Assembly (NCBI RefSeq): GCF_004346865.1
Contig: NZ_SMGR01000004.1
Coordinates: 223,657 to 287,656, forward strand
DNA: 64,000 bases
Direction: 5' to 3'
Origin: Shimia isoporae
Lineage (GTDB): Bacteria > Pseudomonadota > Alphaproteobacteria > Rhodobacterales > Rhodobacteraceae
The notes beneath the pieces are model-generated. The model saw nothing but the letters and a program-made list of their open reading frames with translations. It was not told the origin of the DNA and made no database searches. Position 1 is the first letter of the stretch; each line of letters opens with the position of its first letter. Below, piece after piece: positions 44,025-51,625 of the stretch. A program made the translations under genes and the position numbers.

Positions 44025-44840
44025 ATGCTTGACGCTGGTCGCACCGAAGAGACACTTCTTGAGGTCAACAACATCGAAGTGATCTACAACCACGTGATCC
44101 TCGTGCTCAAAGGCGTGAGCCTGAGCGTACCCAAGGGCGGTATCACCGCACTTCTGGGCGGCAACGGCGCGGGCAAAACCACGACGCTCAAGGCGATTTC
44201 GAACTTGCTGCACTCTGAACGCGGCGAGGTCACCAAAGGTACGATCACATATCGCAATGAGCCCGTGGCCGATCTCGACCCGGCTGCTCTTGTTAAAAAG
44301 GGTGTGATCCAGGTGATGGAAGGCCGTCACTGTTTTGAGCACCTGACCGTCGAGGAAAACCTCCTGACTGGCGCCTACACGCGCGGTGGAGACATCGCGG
44401 CGGATCTGGAAATGGTGTACACCTATTTCCCTCGCCTCAAGGAACGCCGTAAATCGCAGGCTGGCTATACTTCTGGCGGTGAACAGCAGATGGTCGCGAT
44501 TGGTCGCGCTCTGATGAGCAAACCCGAGTGCATTCTTCTTGATGAACCCTCGATGGGTCTCGCGCCTCAGCTGGTGGAAGAGATATTCGGAATCGTCAAG
44601 GATTTGAACGAAAAGGAAGGCGCGACCTTCTTGCTTGCAGAGCAAAACACAAACGTCGCCCTGCGTTTTGCACACTACGGCTACATTCTTGAATCCGGCC
44701 GCGTCGTGATGGACGGCCCTGCCGCAGAACTGCGCGAAAACCCGGACGTGAAAGAATTCTACCTCGGCATGTCCGAAGAAGGCCGCAAATCCTTCCGTGA
44801 TGTGCGCTCTTATCGCCGCCGCAAGCGTTGGCTGAGCTGA
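44025..44840 (+). CDS. LIV-type ABC transporter ATP-binding protein (LivF-like)
   Basis: 271-residue ATPase. Walker A GGNGAGKTT, Q-loop VIQVMEGRHCFEHLTV, signature TSGGEQQMVAIGRAL, Walker B ILLDEPSMGLAP and AEQNTNVAL (Gln-Asn in place of the switch His as in LivF). The C-terminus is basic (RSYRRRKRWLS), paralleling the LivF-like protein of the first locus. The ribosome-binding site is weak. Confidence 0.9.
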   Translation: MLDAGRTEETLLEVNNIEVIYNHVILVLKGVSLSVPKGGITALLGGNGAGKTTTLKAISNLLHSERGEVTKGTITYRNEPVADLDPAALVKKGVIQVMEGRHCFEHLTVEENLLTGAYTRGGDIAADLEMVYTYFPRLKERRKSQAGYTSGGEQQMVAIGRALMSKPECILLDEPSMGLAPQLVEEIFGIVKDLNEKEGATFLLAEQNTNVALRFAHYGYILESGRVVMDGPAAELRENPDVKEFYLGMSEEGRKSFRDVRSYRRRKRWLS

Positions 44841-44977
44841 TGTTTCGGGCGCGAATTTCCGCCCCGACCCCGCCCAACCAGGGCTTTCGAAATTCCCGTT
44901 CCGCGCGCAGTTCACAGGCGCGGTGCGTCCTCCATTTGCCGCGTGAAACCGGCCTGTGACACACAAAGGATGGCATC

Positions 44978-46198
44978 ATGAGCCGCTTTTTTGACGAGTT
45001 GGAAACCCGTAGCGAAGATCAGCGTTCAGCAGATCTGTCAGACGCTCTGCCGCGCCAGATGTCCCGTGCAAAGGCGTTGCCGGGTTTCGCTGACGCATTG
45101 GCTGACATTGACCCAGCATCGATCGCCTCAATAGAAGCGCTCGCTTCCTTGCCGGTTCTGCGCAAATCCGAACTGGGTGCCGCGCAAAAGGCAAATGGTC
45201 CGCTGGGCGGATTCGCCGATCTGAGCAACCCCAATCTCGTTCATGTCTTTCAGTCACCTGGGCCGATTTACGAACCTGGCGGACAATCATCGGACTGGTT
45301 CCGTTTTGGGCGAGTGCTTCATGCCGTTGGAATTGGCTCTGACGATATCGTCCAGAACTGTTTCAGCTATCACCTGACGCCCGCCGGCATGATGTTTGAA
45401 AGCGGCGCGCGCGCAGTGGGTGCCAAAGTGCTGCCAGCAGGTGTTGGTCAGACTGAAATGCAGGTGCGTGCTGCGGCCGACATTGGCACAACCGCCTATG
45501 CAGGAACTCCGGACTATCTCAAAGTTATCCTCGATAAAGCGGAGGAAATGGGAGAAAAGCTGGCGATCTCCAAGGCTACCGTGGGTGGCGGGGCGCTGTT
45601 TCCGTCTCTTCGCAAGGAATACGCGGACCGTGGCATCACTTGCCTGCAGGGTTATGGCACCGCCGATCTCGGCTCGATCGCCTACGAATCCGATGCCATG
45701 GAAGGCATGATCATCGACGAAGGTGTGATCGTGGAAATTGTCACCCCCGGCACCGGCACGCCCGTTGCGCCGGGTGAGGTGGGCGAAGTGGTCGTGACCA
45801 CGCTCAACCCCGATTACCCGCTTGTCCGTTTTGCCACCGGCGACCTCTCCGCCGTCCTTCCCGGGCAAAGCCCTTGCGGGCGGACCAACATGCGCATCAA
45901 AGGTTGGATGGGCCGCGCCGATCAGACCGCAAAGATCAAAGGCATGTTTGTCCGCCCCGAGCAGGTCGCTGCGCTGGTGGCGAAACACGACGAAATATCA
46001 AAAGCGCGGGTCATCGCCACCCGCTCTGGAGAGATGGACGTAATGACCGTTCAGATCGAATCTCCCGCGGGTGATGCTGATGCATACGGAGCCTCTGTTG
46101 CTGATGCTCTGAAACTCAAGGGCAAGGTCGAAATTGTCGCCCCGGGTAGCCTGCCCAAAGACGGTATCGTCATAGAAGACCTGCGCAAATACGACTGA
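44978..46198 (+). CDS. PaaK-like (phenylacetate-CoA ligase family) protein with degenerate motifs
   Basis: 406 residues matching the PaaK subgroup of AMP-forming ligases: LPVLRKSEL near the start, the A5-like QGYGTADLGSIAYES, A8 YPLVRFATGDLSAVLPG and a MRIKGWMGRADQTAKIKGMFVRPEQVAAL stretch. Two catalytic elements are abnormal. The P-loop, normally SSGTTGxPT, reads FQSPGPIYEPGG. The C-terminal A10 region, normally EGKAKR, reads KDGIVIEDLRKYD and lacks the lysine. It may be a non-adenylating relative or one with altered chemistry. AAGGA lies 7 nt before the ATG. Last gene of the operon, followed by a strong terminator. Confidence 0.8.
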   Translation: MSRFFDELETRSEDQRSADLSDALPRQMSRAKALPGFADALADIDPASIASIEALASLPVLRKSELGAAQKANGPLGGFADLSNPNLVHVFQSPGPIYEPGGQSSDWFRFGRVLHAVGIGSDDIVQNCFSYHLTPAGMMFESGARAVGAKVLPAGVGQTEMQVRAAADIGTTAYAGTPDYLKVILDKAEEMGEKLAISKATVGGGALFPSLRKEYADRGITCLQGYGTADLGSIAYESDAMEGMIIDEGVIVEIVTPGTGTPVAPGEVGEVVVTTLNPDYPLVRFATGDLSAVLPGQSPCGRTNMRIKGWMGRADQTAKIKGMFVRPEQVAALVAKHDEISKARVIATRSGEMDVMTVQIESPAGDADAYGASVADALKLKGKVEIVAPGSLPKDGIVIEDLRKYD

Positions 46199-46212
46199 CA
46201 ACCTCTCCGTTG

Positions 46213-46271
46213 CGCTATGCGGTGCATGAGCCGCATAGCGACTTTACCCGCCCAGACTGGGCGGGTTTTTT
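46213..46271 (+). terminator. Two consecutive hairpins, the second a strong terminator
   Basis: CGCTATGCGG/CCGCATAGCG (46213-46222, 46231-46240) forms a 10-bp stem. It is followed by CCCGCCCAG-A-CTGGGCGGG (46247-46265) and TTTTTT. They end the second ligase/LIV operon. Confidence 0.9.
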
Positions 46272-46275
46272 CTGT

Positions 46276-46306
46276 TTGGACGAAGCAATAAAGCCTGCGC
46301 TAAACT
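46276..46306 (+). promoter_or_regulatory. Candidate promoter of the first small secreted paralogue
   Basis: TTGGAC (46276-46281), 19-nt spacer, TAAACT (46301-46306), 31 nt before the ATG at 46338. The second paralogue (48616) has TTGGAC at the same 19-nt distance from TATTAT, in the same context (TGTTTGGAC), which supports both. Confidence 0.45.
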
Positions 46307-46337
46307 ATAGGCGACCCCCTCATCAAGGAGATGCCGA

Positions 46338-46631
46338 ATGCCTCGACTTTTGCTGGTGTCCTTGTTTGCACTTGTCGCAACTCAGCCACCTCTTGCCGCG
46401 CAACAGGAGCGCCTGATCCCGCTCGTTGACGGGCGCACGTGCTGGACGGAAACCTCCAACCGCTGCTTCCGTTACAATGCAAACCGTCGCGTGGCGACCA
46501 GGGCGGGGTTCGGCAATGTGCGCGTTCCCGCCGACTTAGAGGCAAAACCCGGCTTTATCACAGAAAGCGGTTTTGTCGCCATCGAACGCGCGATCAATAA
46601 ACAAACGGGAGGACAGGTTTACGGTCGATGA
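46338..46631 (+). CDS. Small secreted protein, paralogue of the one at 48616
   Basis: 97 residues with a signal peptide (PRLLLVSLFALVATQPPLAA, cleavage near residue 21). The mature part starts QERLIPLVDGRTCW and contains two cysteines (TCW and RCFRY) that could form a disulfide, then AKPGFITESGFVAIERAINKQTGG. AAGGAG lies 7 nt before ATG 46338. About two thirds of the mature residues match the protein at 48616. No known domain is recognised; a periplasmic role is inferred from the signal peptide only. Confidence 0.75.
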   Translation: MPRLLLVSLFALVATQPPLAAQQERLIPLVDGRTCWTETSNRCFRYNANRRVATRAGFGNVRVPADLEAKPGFITESGFVAIERAINKQTGGQVYGR

Positions 46632-46642
46632 GGCGGTAAGCT

Positions 46643-47724
46643 TTATTGATTGTCGATTCCCGCTTCGTCACAAAAGGCTTCCAGCGCCTCATTTATGCGT
46701 TCGCTGCGAAGGTCTGGCTTTCGCTGGTGGCTATTCAGTTGTTGCCCTGTGCTCGGATTCTGGTCGCTTACGGAAGCAAAGTGTTTGAGGAAGAGCCGCA
46801 TCACATGCTGAACTCCGGCAGGTCTGACTTCTCGTGCATCCTCAGCAAAGTACCGCCCGCGAGTATGGGGGCTGGTGATGATGTCGTAGGAGGGAAAATA
46901 GACACAGTTCGGCAGGTCACGGACGCATTTTTCCGCAGCGATTCTCAGGACAGCTTTCGACCAGTTTGTTGACACAAGCACATGGCGCGGCTCGTACGTT
47001 GCATTGAGAGGAACCGGCGACACCGTCAAAATATTTTCACATCCGGTCGTATCGTCCGAATAGCTTTCAGGGTTTCCAGAAGGTCTTCGAAGACCTCTTC
47101 TTCATCAAAGTTTTTGAACTCAACAGAGTCGGGATCAAATTCCCCGCCCGATACGCCTGGCGCAAGGGGGAACGCTGCACCATCTCGACGGTCGATCCAT
47201 GCTTCTGTGAGCCCAAGTGTAAAAACAAAGACATCCATTTCCTCTAAGGCTTTACGAACCGCAGCAAGATGGACTTGTCGGTCGACCTCAAGTTCTCGAG
47301 CACTCAAGAAGCCACCGGGTTGAATGTTCGGACGAAAAGGGTCAACCACACCGTCTCCTGAAGTGTGGCTCCATGACGTTGCCACAGGAACAAACTTCCC
47401 GTAGGCACGATCAATCAACTGTCGCAGTTGGCGCGCCGTATAAACGTTTCCATAGCGCGCAGCAAAGACACCGTAGTTGTGTTTGTTCGCAATCGGCGGA
47501 GGGAAAATGGCATGCGCCCGTTCAGTAACGTGGTGTCTAAATCCTGCGCGTCTCAAGGCACGCCCGACGTGCTGCGCGAAGCAACTGCCGGCGGTCACAA
47601 CACGATCAGTTTTCGAAATTTGAAATGGTGGTTTGCTAACCGGATCCAAACTTCTCCAGTCGGAAATCCCAGGCTCGCGCTTCCAGAATTGGGCGTCCGG
47701 CTTGCCAACGTAGGGGTGTGTCAT
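46643..47724 (-). pseudogene. GSCFA domain gene broken by a one-base frameshift
   Basis: Frame 1 (47724 down to 47026, 232 residues) carries the GSCFA motif TAGSCFAQHVGRAL (about 44-57), ANKHNYGVFAARYGNVYTARQL and FTLGLTEAW. It ends RPDVKIF-stop. A second frame (47029 down to 46643, 128 residues) continues at once with LTVSPVPLNATYEPRHVLVSTNWSKAVLR, the expected next family segment. Adding one T to the TTTT run at about 47029-47032 joins them into a normal-length protein of about 360 residues. The joined product would be an SGNH-type esterase-like protein, often linked to surface glycan acylation. The start overlaps the upstream gene by 4 nt. Confidence 0.8.
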
Positions 47725-48425
47725 CGCGTAGCCTCAACCTGTGTTAAAATGACGTCGAGCATTGCATCCCCGAAGTCCTGATTGGCGTGGGTGGGATCGT
47801 GTTGCGTGAATGCATCCCTAAGAAATCCGTCAGCCCGTACCAAGGATTCATGAATGTCGATAAAGTCAGCGTTGTTTCTGTCTGCAGCACATTTCAGAAT
47901 CTTCGTCTGAATTTTGTACATCAAAAGTCGGAGCTCAGACGGCGCCAAATCGTCTTGAGTGAAGTCTGCGTTTTTGCCGAAGTCCATTTTTTCAATCTCG
48001 TAGGTCTCCGCCGACGGTGGCACGTTCACGTAGAAACGCCGAGAGTCTGGAAACGCTTCGAAAATATGGGCAATCAACTCAATATCTGAATTCTGTTCAA
48101 TAAAGTCTTCCATCATTTTGTAGGGAACAAAATGCCGAGCTGCATCCGGATCCGGCACCGAACCAGAAACGCTTTCTCCAATTGAAAAGGGTACCTGGTG
48201 CTCGATCAAGCTCAATCGGTTGTATTGATTGCCTCGTACACAAAGACACACGGCTTCGGGTTGTTATTGCGCTGCCTTGGCGCCTAACTGTGCGAGGATT
48301 GCCTCGTTTGTGTCGCCTCCTGCGATATGCCGAATATTAATAATTTCGACCTGATCCTGATCACTGCGCGCCACAGCTCGGTGCATGCTAGCTACATGGC
48401 TGTGCCCGATAATTAAAAGCTTCAT
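47721..48425 (-). pseudogene. SGNH-hydrolase-like gene interrupted by an in-frame TAA
   Basis: ATG at 48423-48425 with GGGAGC upstream opens MKLLIIGHSHVASMHRAVA, then after 53 codons a TAA (48264-48266) interrupts the frame. The same frame continues without shift as QPEAVCLCVRGNQYNRL to 47721, with MKFxxx-free helical segments and a C-terminal DPTHANQDFGDAMLDVI that resembles the catalytic DxxH of SGNH esterases. Read through, the protein would be 234 residues. The junction GCG-CAA-TAA-CAA suggests a single C-to-T change of a Gln codon. It is directly coupled (ATGA) to the frameshifted GSCFA gene. Confidence 0.75.
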
Positions 48426-48559
48426 GAGCGCTCCCTTGCTGGCGAAAGAGCCGTACAATCTCACCACATGCACAATCAGCCCATATTCCAGTTCACTTGT
48501 CACGCTCGCAAATCCTGAAGGTGCGATGCACCACTTCTCGACTGACCGCAAAATTGTGT

Positions 48560-48590
48560 TTGGACCATCGTTCGATTGCAGGCGTATTAT
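48560..48590 (+). promoter_or_regulatory. Candidate promoter of the second small secreted paralogue
   Basis: TTGGAC (48560-48565), 19-nt spacer, TATTAT (48585-48590), 25 nt before the ATG at 48616. Same TGTTTGGAC context and spacing as at 46276. Confidence 0.45.
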
Positions 48591-48615
48591 GGCACTATCT
48601 CAATAGGAGCTTATT

Positions 48616-48915
48616 ATGGTTCGCTACATAATCGCGGGTCTTTTTTTGATTGTTGCTGCCCCGCTCACCTCGGCACCGACACCTGCAATGGCGCAGTCCG
48701 AACGCCTGATTCCGCTCGTCGACGGCCGCACTTGCTGGAAAGAAGGATCGCGTCGTTGCTTCCGCTATTCAACAAACAGTCGTCGAGCGCATCGAGCAGG
48801 TTTCCGGTCGATCTACGTTCCACCTCAAGCAGAGGCCAAGCCGGGTTACATCACGGAAAGTACGTTTATCGAGATCGAACGGACGATCAACAAACAGACC
48901 GGCGGCAACCGTTAG
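48616..48915 (+). CDS. Small secreted protein, paralogue of the one at 46338
   Basis: 99 residues with a signal peptide (about 1-26, VRYIIAGLFLIVAAPL, cleavage after AMA). The mature part reads SERLIPLVDGRTCW, GSRRCFRYSTN, AGFRSIYVPPQAEAKPGYITESTFIEIERTINKQTGG, closely matching the protein at 46338, including both cysteines. AGGAG lies 6 nt before the ATG. The two copies flank the decayed SGNH/GSCFA cassette. The function is unknown. Confidence 0.75.
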   Translation: MVRYIIAGLFLIVAAPLTSAPTPAMAQSERLIPLVDGRTCWKEGSRRCFRYSTNSRRAHRAGFRSIYVPPQAEAKPGYITESTFIEIERTINKQTGGNR

Positions 48916-49215
48916 GCTTGAGGCAGCGTCACTGAAAGTGTTGCGGTGCAATATTGATGTGGGCATTCCGGTTCCCGCGACAGGCAGTTTACTTGCTTCA
49001 AACCTGGGTGGAGTTCAGATGAGCAATTGGTCCTGATTGTTCGAACCGATTCCAAAAATCACAATGACTTCTACAAGCGGCCGGTTGCAGATTTTGACCT
49101 GGCCGCAACTGTTGGACGTAAAACCAGAAAACGAAAATTCTTTCTTAGTAGGAAGCCCGCGGGTGGAGCGCGAGAAAATCCAAGTGTCTACTGGAGTGTA
49201 GAGTTGTCGGTTGCA
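48916..49215. other. 300-bp non-coding stretch
   Basis: No convincing gene, repeat or operator was found. A rightward open frame enters here, but it runs antisense across rpmJ and the tRNA and is not credible. The leftward rpmJ terminator begins at its right end. Confidence 0.5.
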
Positions 49216-49245
49216 AAAACAAAAAAACCGCCCCACGGGGCGGTT
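49216..49245 (-). terminator. Rho-independent terminator of rpmJ
   Basis: AACCGCCCC (49226-49234) and GGGGCGGTT (49237-49245) are perfect complements with a 2-nt gap. On the minus strand TTTTTGTTTTTG follows. Confidence 0.9.
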
Positions 49246-49287
49246 CTTCAGCGCTGTGATCGTAGGCGGGCCAAAAGGCCCGAACCA

Positions 49288-49413
49288 TCAGCCCTGACGT
49301 GCTTTGAAGCGACGCTGGGTCTTGTTGATCACATAAACACGGCCCTTGCGGCGCACAATGCGGCAGTCGCGGTGCCGGTTCTTGAGCGAACGGAGCGAGT
49401 TCTTGACTTTCAT
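49288..49413 (-). CDS. rpmJ: 50S ribosomal protein L36
   Basis: 41-residue basic protein beginning [19 protein letters not shown] and ending [13 protein letters not shown], the form of L36 used by most alphaproteobacteria. Only one Cys is present, so the CCCH zinc site of the classical 37-residue L36 is missing (the C-minus type). The start at 49411-49413 follows GAGGAGAAGG; an in-frame ATG further up at 49479 lies close to the tRNA and is rejected. It lies 79 nt after tRNA-Val on the same strand and may share its transcript. Confidence 0.95.
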   Translation of the reverse strand: MKVKNSLRSLKNRHRDCRIVRRKGRVYVINKTQRRFKARQG

Positions 49414-49492
49414 AGTCCTTCTCCTCTTATCGCGGCGCGGCGTGCGCCTCTGGGTTGCGGGTGCTTCGACCTCGGTCAAAGCGGTGAATTCA

Positions 49493-49567
49493 TGGTGGGC
49501 GATACTGGGATCGAACCAGTGACCCCTTCGATGTCAACGAAGTGCTCTACCGCTGAGCTAATCGCCC
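49493..49567 (-). tRNA. tRNA-Val (GAC anticodon)
   Basis: 75 nt on the minus strand including an encoded CCA. The acceptor stem GGGCGAT pairs with ATCGCCC, the D-arm is GCTC-AGCGGTA-GAGC, the anticodon arm CTTCG-TTGACAT-CGAAG (GAC at 34-36), the variable loop GGGTC, and the T-arm ACTGG-TTCGATC-CCAGT. All stems pair fully. Confidence 0.96.
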
Positions 49568-49632
49568 GATCCGACACAAATTCCACACCCCCCAACAAAA
49601 GGGGGCGCGGGGATTCCGCGCCGGTAGCGGGG

Positions 49633-49661
49633 TCTATAAAAGGAGTCGGCGGGGGGATCAA
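49633..49661 (-). promoter_or_regulatory. Sigma-70 promoter of tRNA-Val
   Basis: On the minus strand TTGATC (49656-49661) and TATAGA (49633-49638) are separated by exactly 17 nt, about 65 nt upstream of the tRNA 5' end. Confidence 0.7.
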
Positions 49662-49715
49662 GGCCTTTCGGCCCATATATTTTTCAGCCTATATTTTTCT
49701 GTGACAGGAGACGCA

Positions 49716-50579
49716 ATGCAAAACCCCTCTTTCACAGTTCAGATGCCCGAAGTGCGCAACTCGGCGGTCGTCTTTGCTTCTCCACACAGTGGAAGCAGCT
49801 ATCCGGACTGGTTCGTAAAGGCGTCGCTTCTGGACAGCCACACAATCCGGTCTTCCGAAGATGCCTTTGTGGATCAGTTGTTTGATTGTGTTCCGCATTT
49901 TGGGGCCCCTTTGCTAAAGGCACATGCGCCGCGCGCGTTTCTGGATCTGAACAGGTCTCAAGATGAACTGGATCCGGCGCTGATCGAAGGGGTGCGGAAG
50001 ATCGGGCACAACCCGCGTGTCGCGTCTGGGCTGGGCGTGATTCCGCGCGTCGTGGCCAATGGGCGACCGATCTACTATGGCAAGATGACACGTGCAGAGG
50101 CTCATCAACGGATCGAAACCTACTGGCGGCCATATCATCTTGCACTCCAGAACCTGCTGACCGAGTCGCGCACGAGTTTTGGCCGTGCAATTCTGGTGGA
50201 TTGCCATTCGATGCCGCGTGAGGCTGTCACCTCCGGCCTGCGTCCGGGATCGCGCCGCCCGGAAATCGTCATAGGCGACCGGTTTGGCGCAGCTGCACAT
50301 ACAGAAATCGTTGATGAAGTCGCCGCCGCCTTCGAGGATGAGGGATTTGCCGTGGCTCGCAACTCCCCGTTTGCTGGCGCCTATGTCACGCAAACCTATG
50401 GCCGACCGGCGCGTGGTCAGCACGCAGTTCAAATTGAAATCGACCGGTCTCTTTATATGGATGAGGCCAAGATCACGCCGCACGAGGGATTTGGTGTGCT
50501 CAAGGCGCGGCTTGCCAAGGTGGTGCGGAAGATTGCGGATATTGGCCGTTTGGAGCGAGAACCCTTGGCTGCGGAGTAG
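49716..50579 (+). CDS. N-formylglutamate amidohydrolase family protein
   Basis: 287-residue cytoplasmic Zn-amidohydrolase. Family segments are VVFASPHSGSSYPDWF (metal His), SEDAFVDQLF, APRAFLDLNRSQDELDP, ILVDCHSMP (metal Asp/His) and GQHAVQIEIDRSLYMDE. The reaction is N-formyl-L-glutamate to formate and glutamate in histidine degradation, but many family members lie outside hut clusters and no hut gene is here. The start is ATG 49716 with AGGAG 7 nt upstream; the GTG at 49701 is less likely. Confidence 0.87.
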   Translation: MQNPSFTVQMPEVRNSAVVFASPHSGSSYPDWFVKASLLDSHTIRSSEDAFVDQLFDCVPHFGAPLLKAHAPRAFLDLNRSQDELDPALIEGVRKIGHNPRVASGLGVIPRVVANGRPIYYGKMTRAEAHQRIETYWRPYHLALQNLLTESRTSFGRAILVDCHSMPREAVTSGLRPGSRRPEIVIGDRFGAAAHTEIVDEVAAAFEDEGFAVARNSPFAGAYVTQTYGRPARGQHAVQIEIDRSLYMDEAKITPHEGFGVLKARLAKVVRKIADIGRLEREPLAAE

Positions 50580-50661
50580 TCGTCTCTTCAAACTGGCTTG
50601 CCATGATTGAAGACGTTCCTAAATCTGGCACAAGGTAACAAAGGTGACCAAGGAGACGGGA

Positions 50662-51612
50662 ATGGACAAGGCGCAAATCAAGCAAATTGAGGCACGCACC
50701 CTGGTTATCGCGATGTGTGGCAGCGTCTTCATGGGCGTCGCGGGCGTCGCCGCTGCCGTACTTTCAAACTCCACCGCGATCCTGATGGATGGCATGTTCT
50801 CTCTGATCGGTTTCACATCCGCTCTGATCGGTCGCAAAATCAGTCTCAACGCTGGCGCCGCGCCCGACCGATTTCGCCCGCTCGGCTACGCTGCGGACGA
50901 GGCGGTTTTCGTAACCTTCCGGTCGTTGTCGCTGATCGGCCTGATTCTTTTCGCGGCCGGATCTGCAGGGATGAATATTGCTAACTATCTCTCTGGTGAG
51001 CCTGTCGCCGAGTTGCACTACGCACCCATGTTCGTCTACTTCGTCGTTGTTGGGGCGACGTGTTTTGGACTTTGGGCCCTTCATCACAGGACGTGGAAGA
51101 GAACAGGCAAAAACAGCGAAATCCTGCGCCTTGAATCCAAAGCAGCGGCCGTGGATGGCGCGCTTACATTTGGCACATTTGCCGGTCTCGGAATCATCTT
51201 CCTTCTCGGAGACGGTGTCTTAGCGCCTATCGCACCCATCGGCGACAGCATTGTGGTTATTGTTTTATGTGCAGGATCAATCTGGCAAATCTGGCGGGAA
51301 ATGTTGGGCGGGGTTGGCGAGCTTCTCGGCGTCACAGCGCGACCAGATGTGATTGCCAAGGTGCGTCGTGCAATCCGTGACAGAATGGAGGCTGCGCCGG
51401 GTGAGATGACGGACCTGTCCGTGGTGAAACTCGGGCGGACCTATCTTGTCAGTGTTTACTGCAATCCCAGACAAGCCATCACCGCACAGGAAATCGACGC
51501 TTTGAACATTGCGCTGATTGCTGATGTCAAAAAGGTGCTTCCCAATTCTGATGTGATGCTTTGTATCTCCGAGTTTCCGCGCAGCTGGCCGGACGGCATG
51601 GTGCCTGACTGA
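50662..51612 (+). CDS. Cation diffusion facilitator family transporter
   Basis: 316-residue inner-membrane protein with six hydrophobic segments (residues about 14-33, 38-58, 82-103, 121-140, 165-186 and 193-213) and a cytoplasmic C-terminal domain of about 100 residues. TM2 has SNSTAILMDGMFSLIGF and TM5 VDGALTFGTFAGLGI, giving the Asp residues of the metal site, although the usual His and second Asp partners are replaced, so the metal is uncertain. ATG 50662 has AAGGAG upstream; GTG 50644 is an alternative. Confidence 0.82.
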   Translation: MDKAQIKQIEARTLVIAMCGSVFMGVAGVAAAVLSNSTAILMDGMFSLIGFTSALIGRKISLNAGAAPDRFRPLGYAADEAVFVTFRSLSLIGLILFAAGSAGMNIANYLSGEPVAELHYAPMFVYFVVVGATCFGLWALHHRTWKRTGKNSEILRLESKAAAVDGALTFGTFAGLGIIFLLGDGVLAPIAPIGDSIVVIVLCAGSIWQIWREMLGGVGELLGVTARPDVIAKVRRAIRDRMEAAPGEMTDLSVVKLGRTYLVSVYCNPRQAITAQEIDALNIALIADVKKVLPNSDVMLCISEFPRSWPDGMVPD

Positions 51613-51625
51613 TTCCAAGAAGGCA

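Noticed and set aside
47020..47040. Programmed -1 frameshifting in the GSCFA gene
   Set aside because: The minus-strand sequence AAAATATTTTGACG is not a standard X-XXY-YYZ slippery heptamer in the right frame and no clear downstream stimulator is visible; a one-base deletion is simpler.
48258..48272. Stop-codon readthrough in the SGNH-like gene (CAA-TAA-CAA)
   Set aside because: The context resembles a plant-virus readthrough signal only superficially, and TAA readthrough in bacteria is rare; a nonsense mutation is more likely, especially beside a second broken gene.
46200..48960. Mobile element carrying the SGNH/GSCFA cassette
   Set aside because: No transposase, terminal inverted repeats or target duplications were found; the flanking similarity is between protein-coding paralogues in the same orientation.
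49027..49704. 225-codon rightward open frame
   Set aside because: It runs antisense across rpmJ and tRNA-Val, both certain, and its translation is unlike any protein family.
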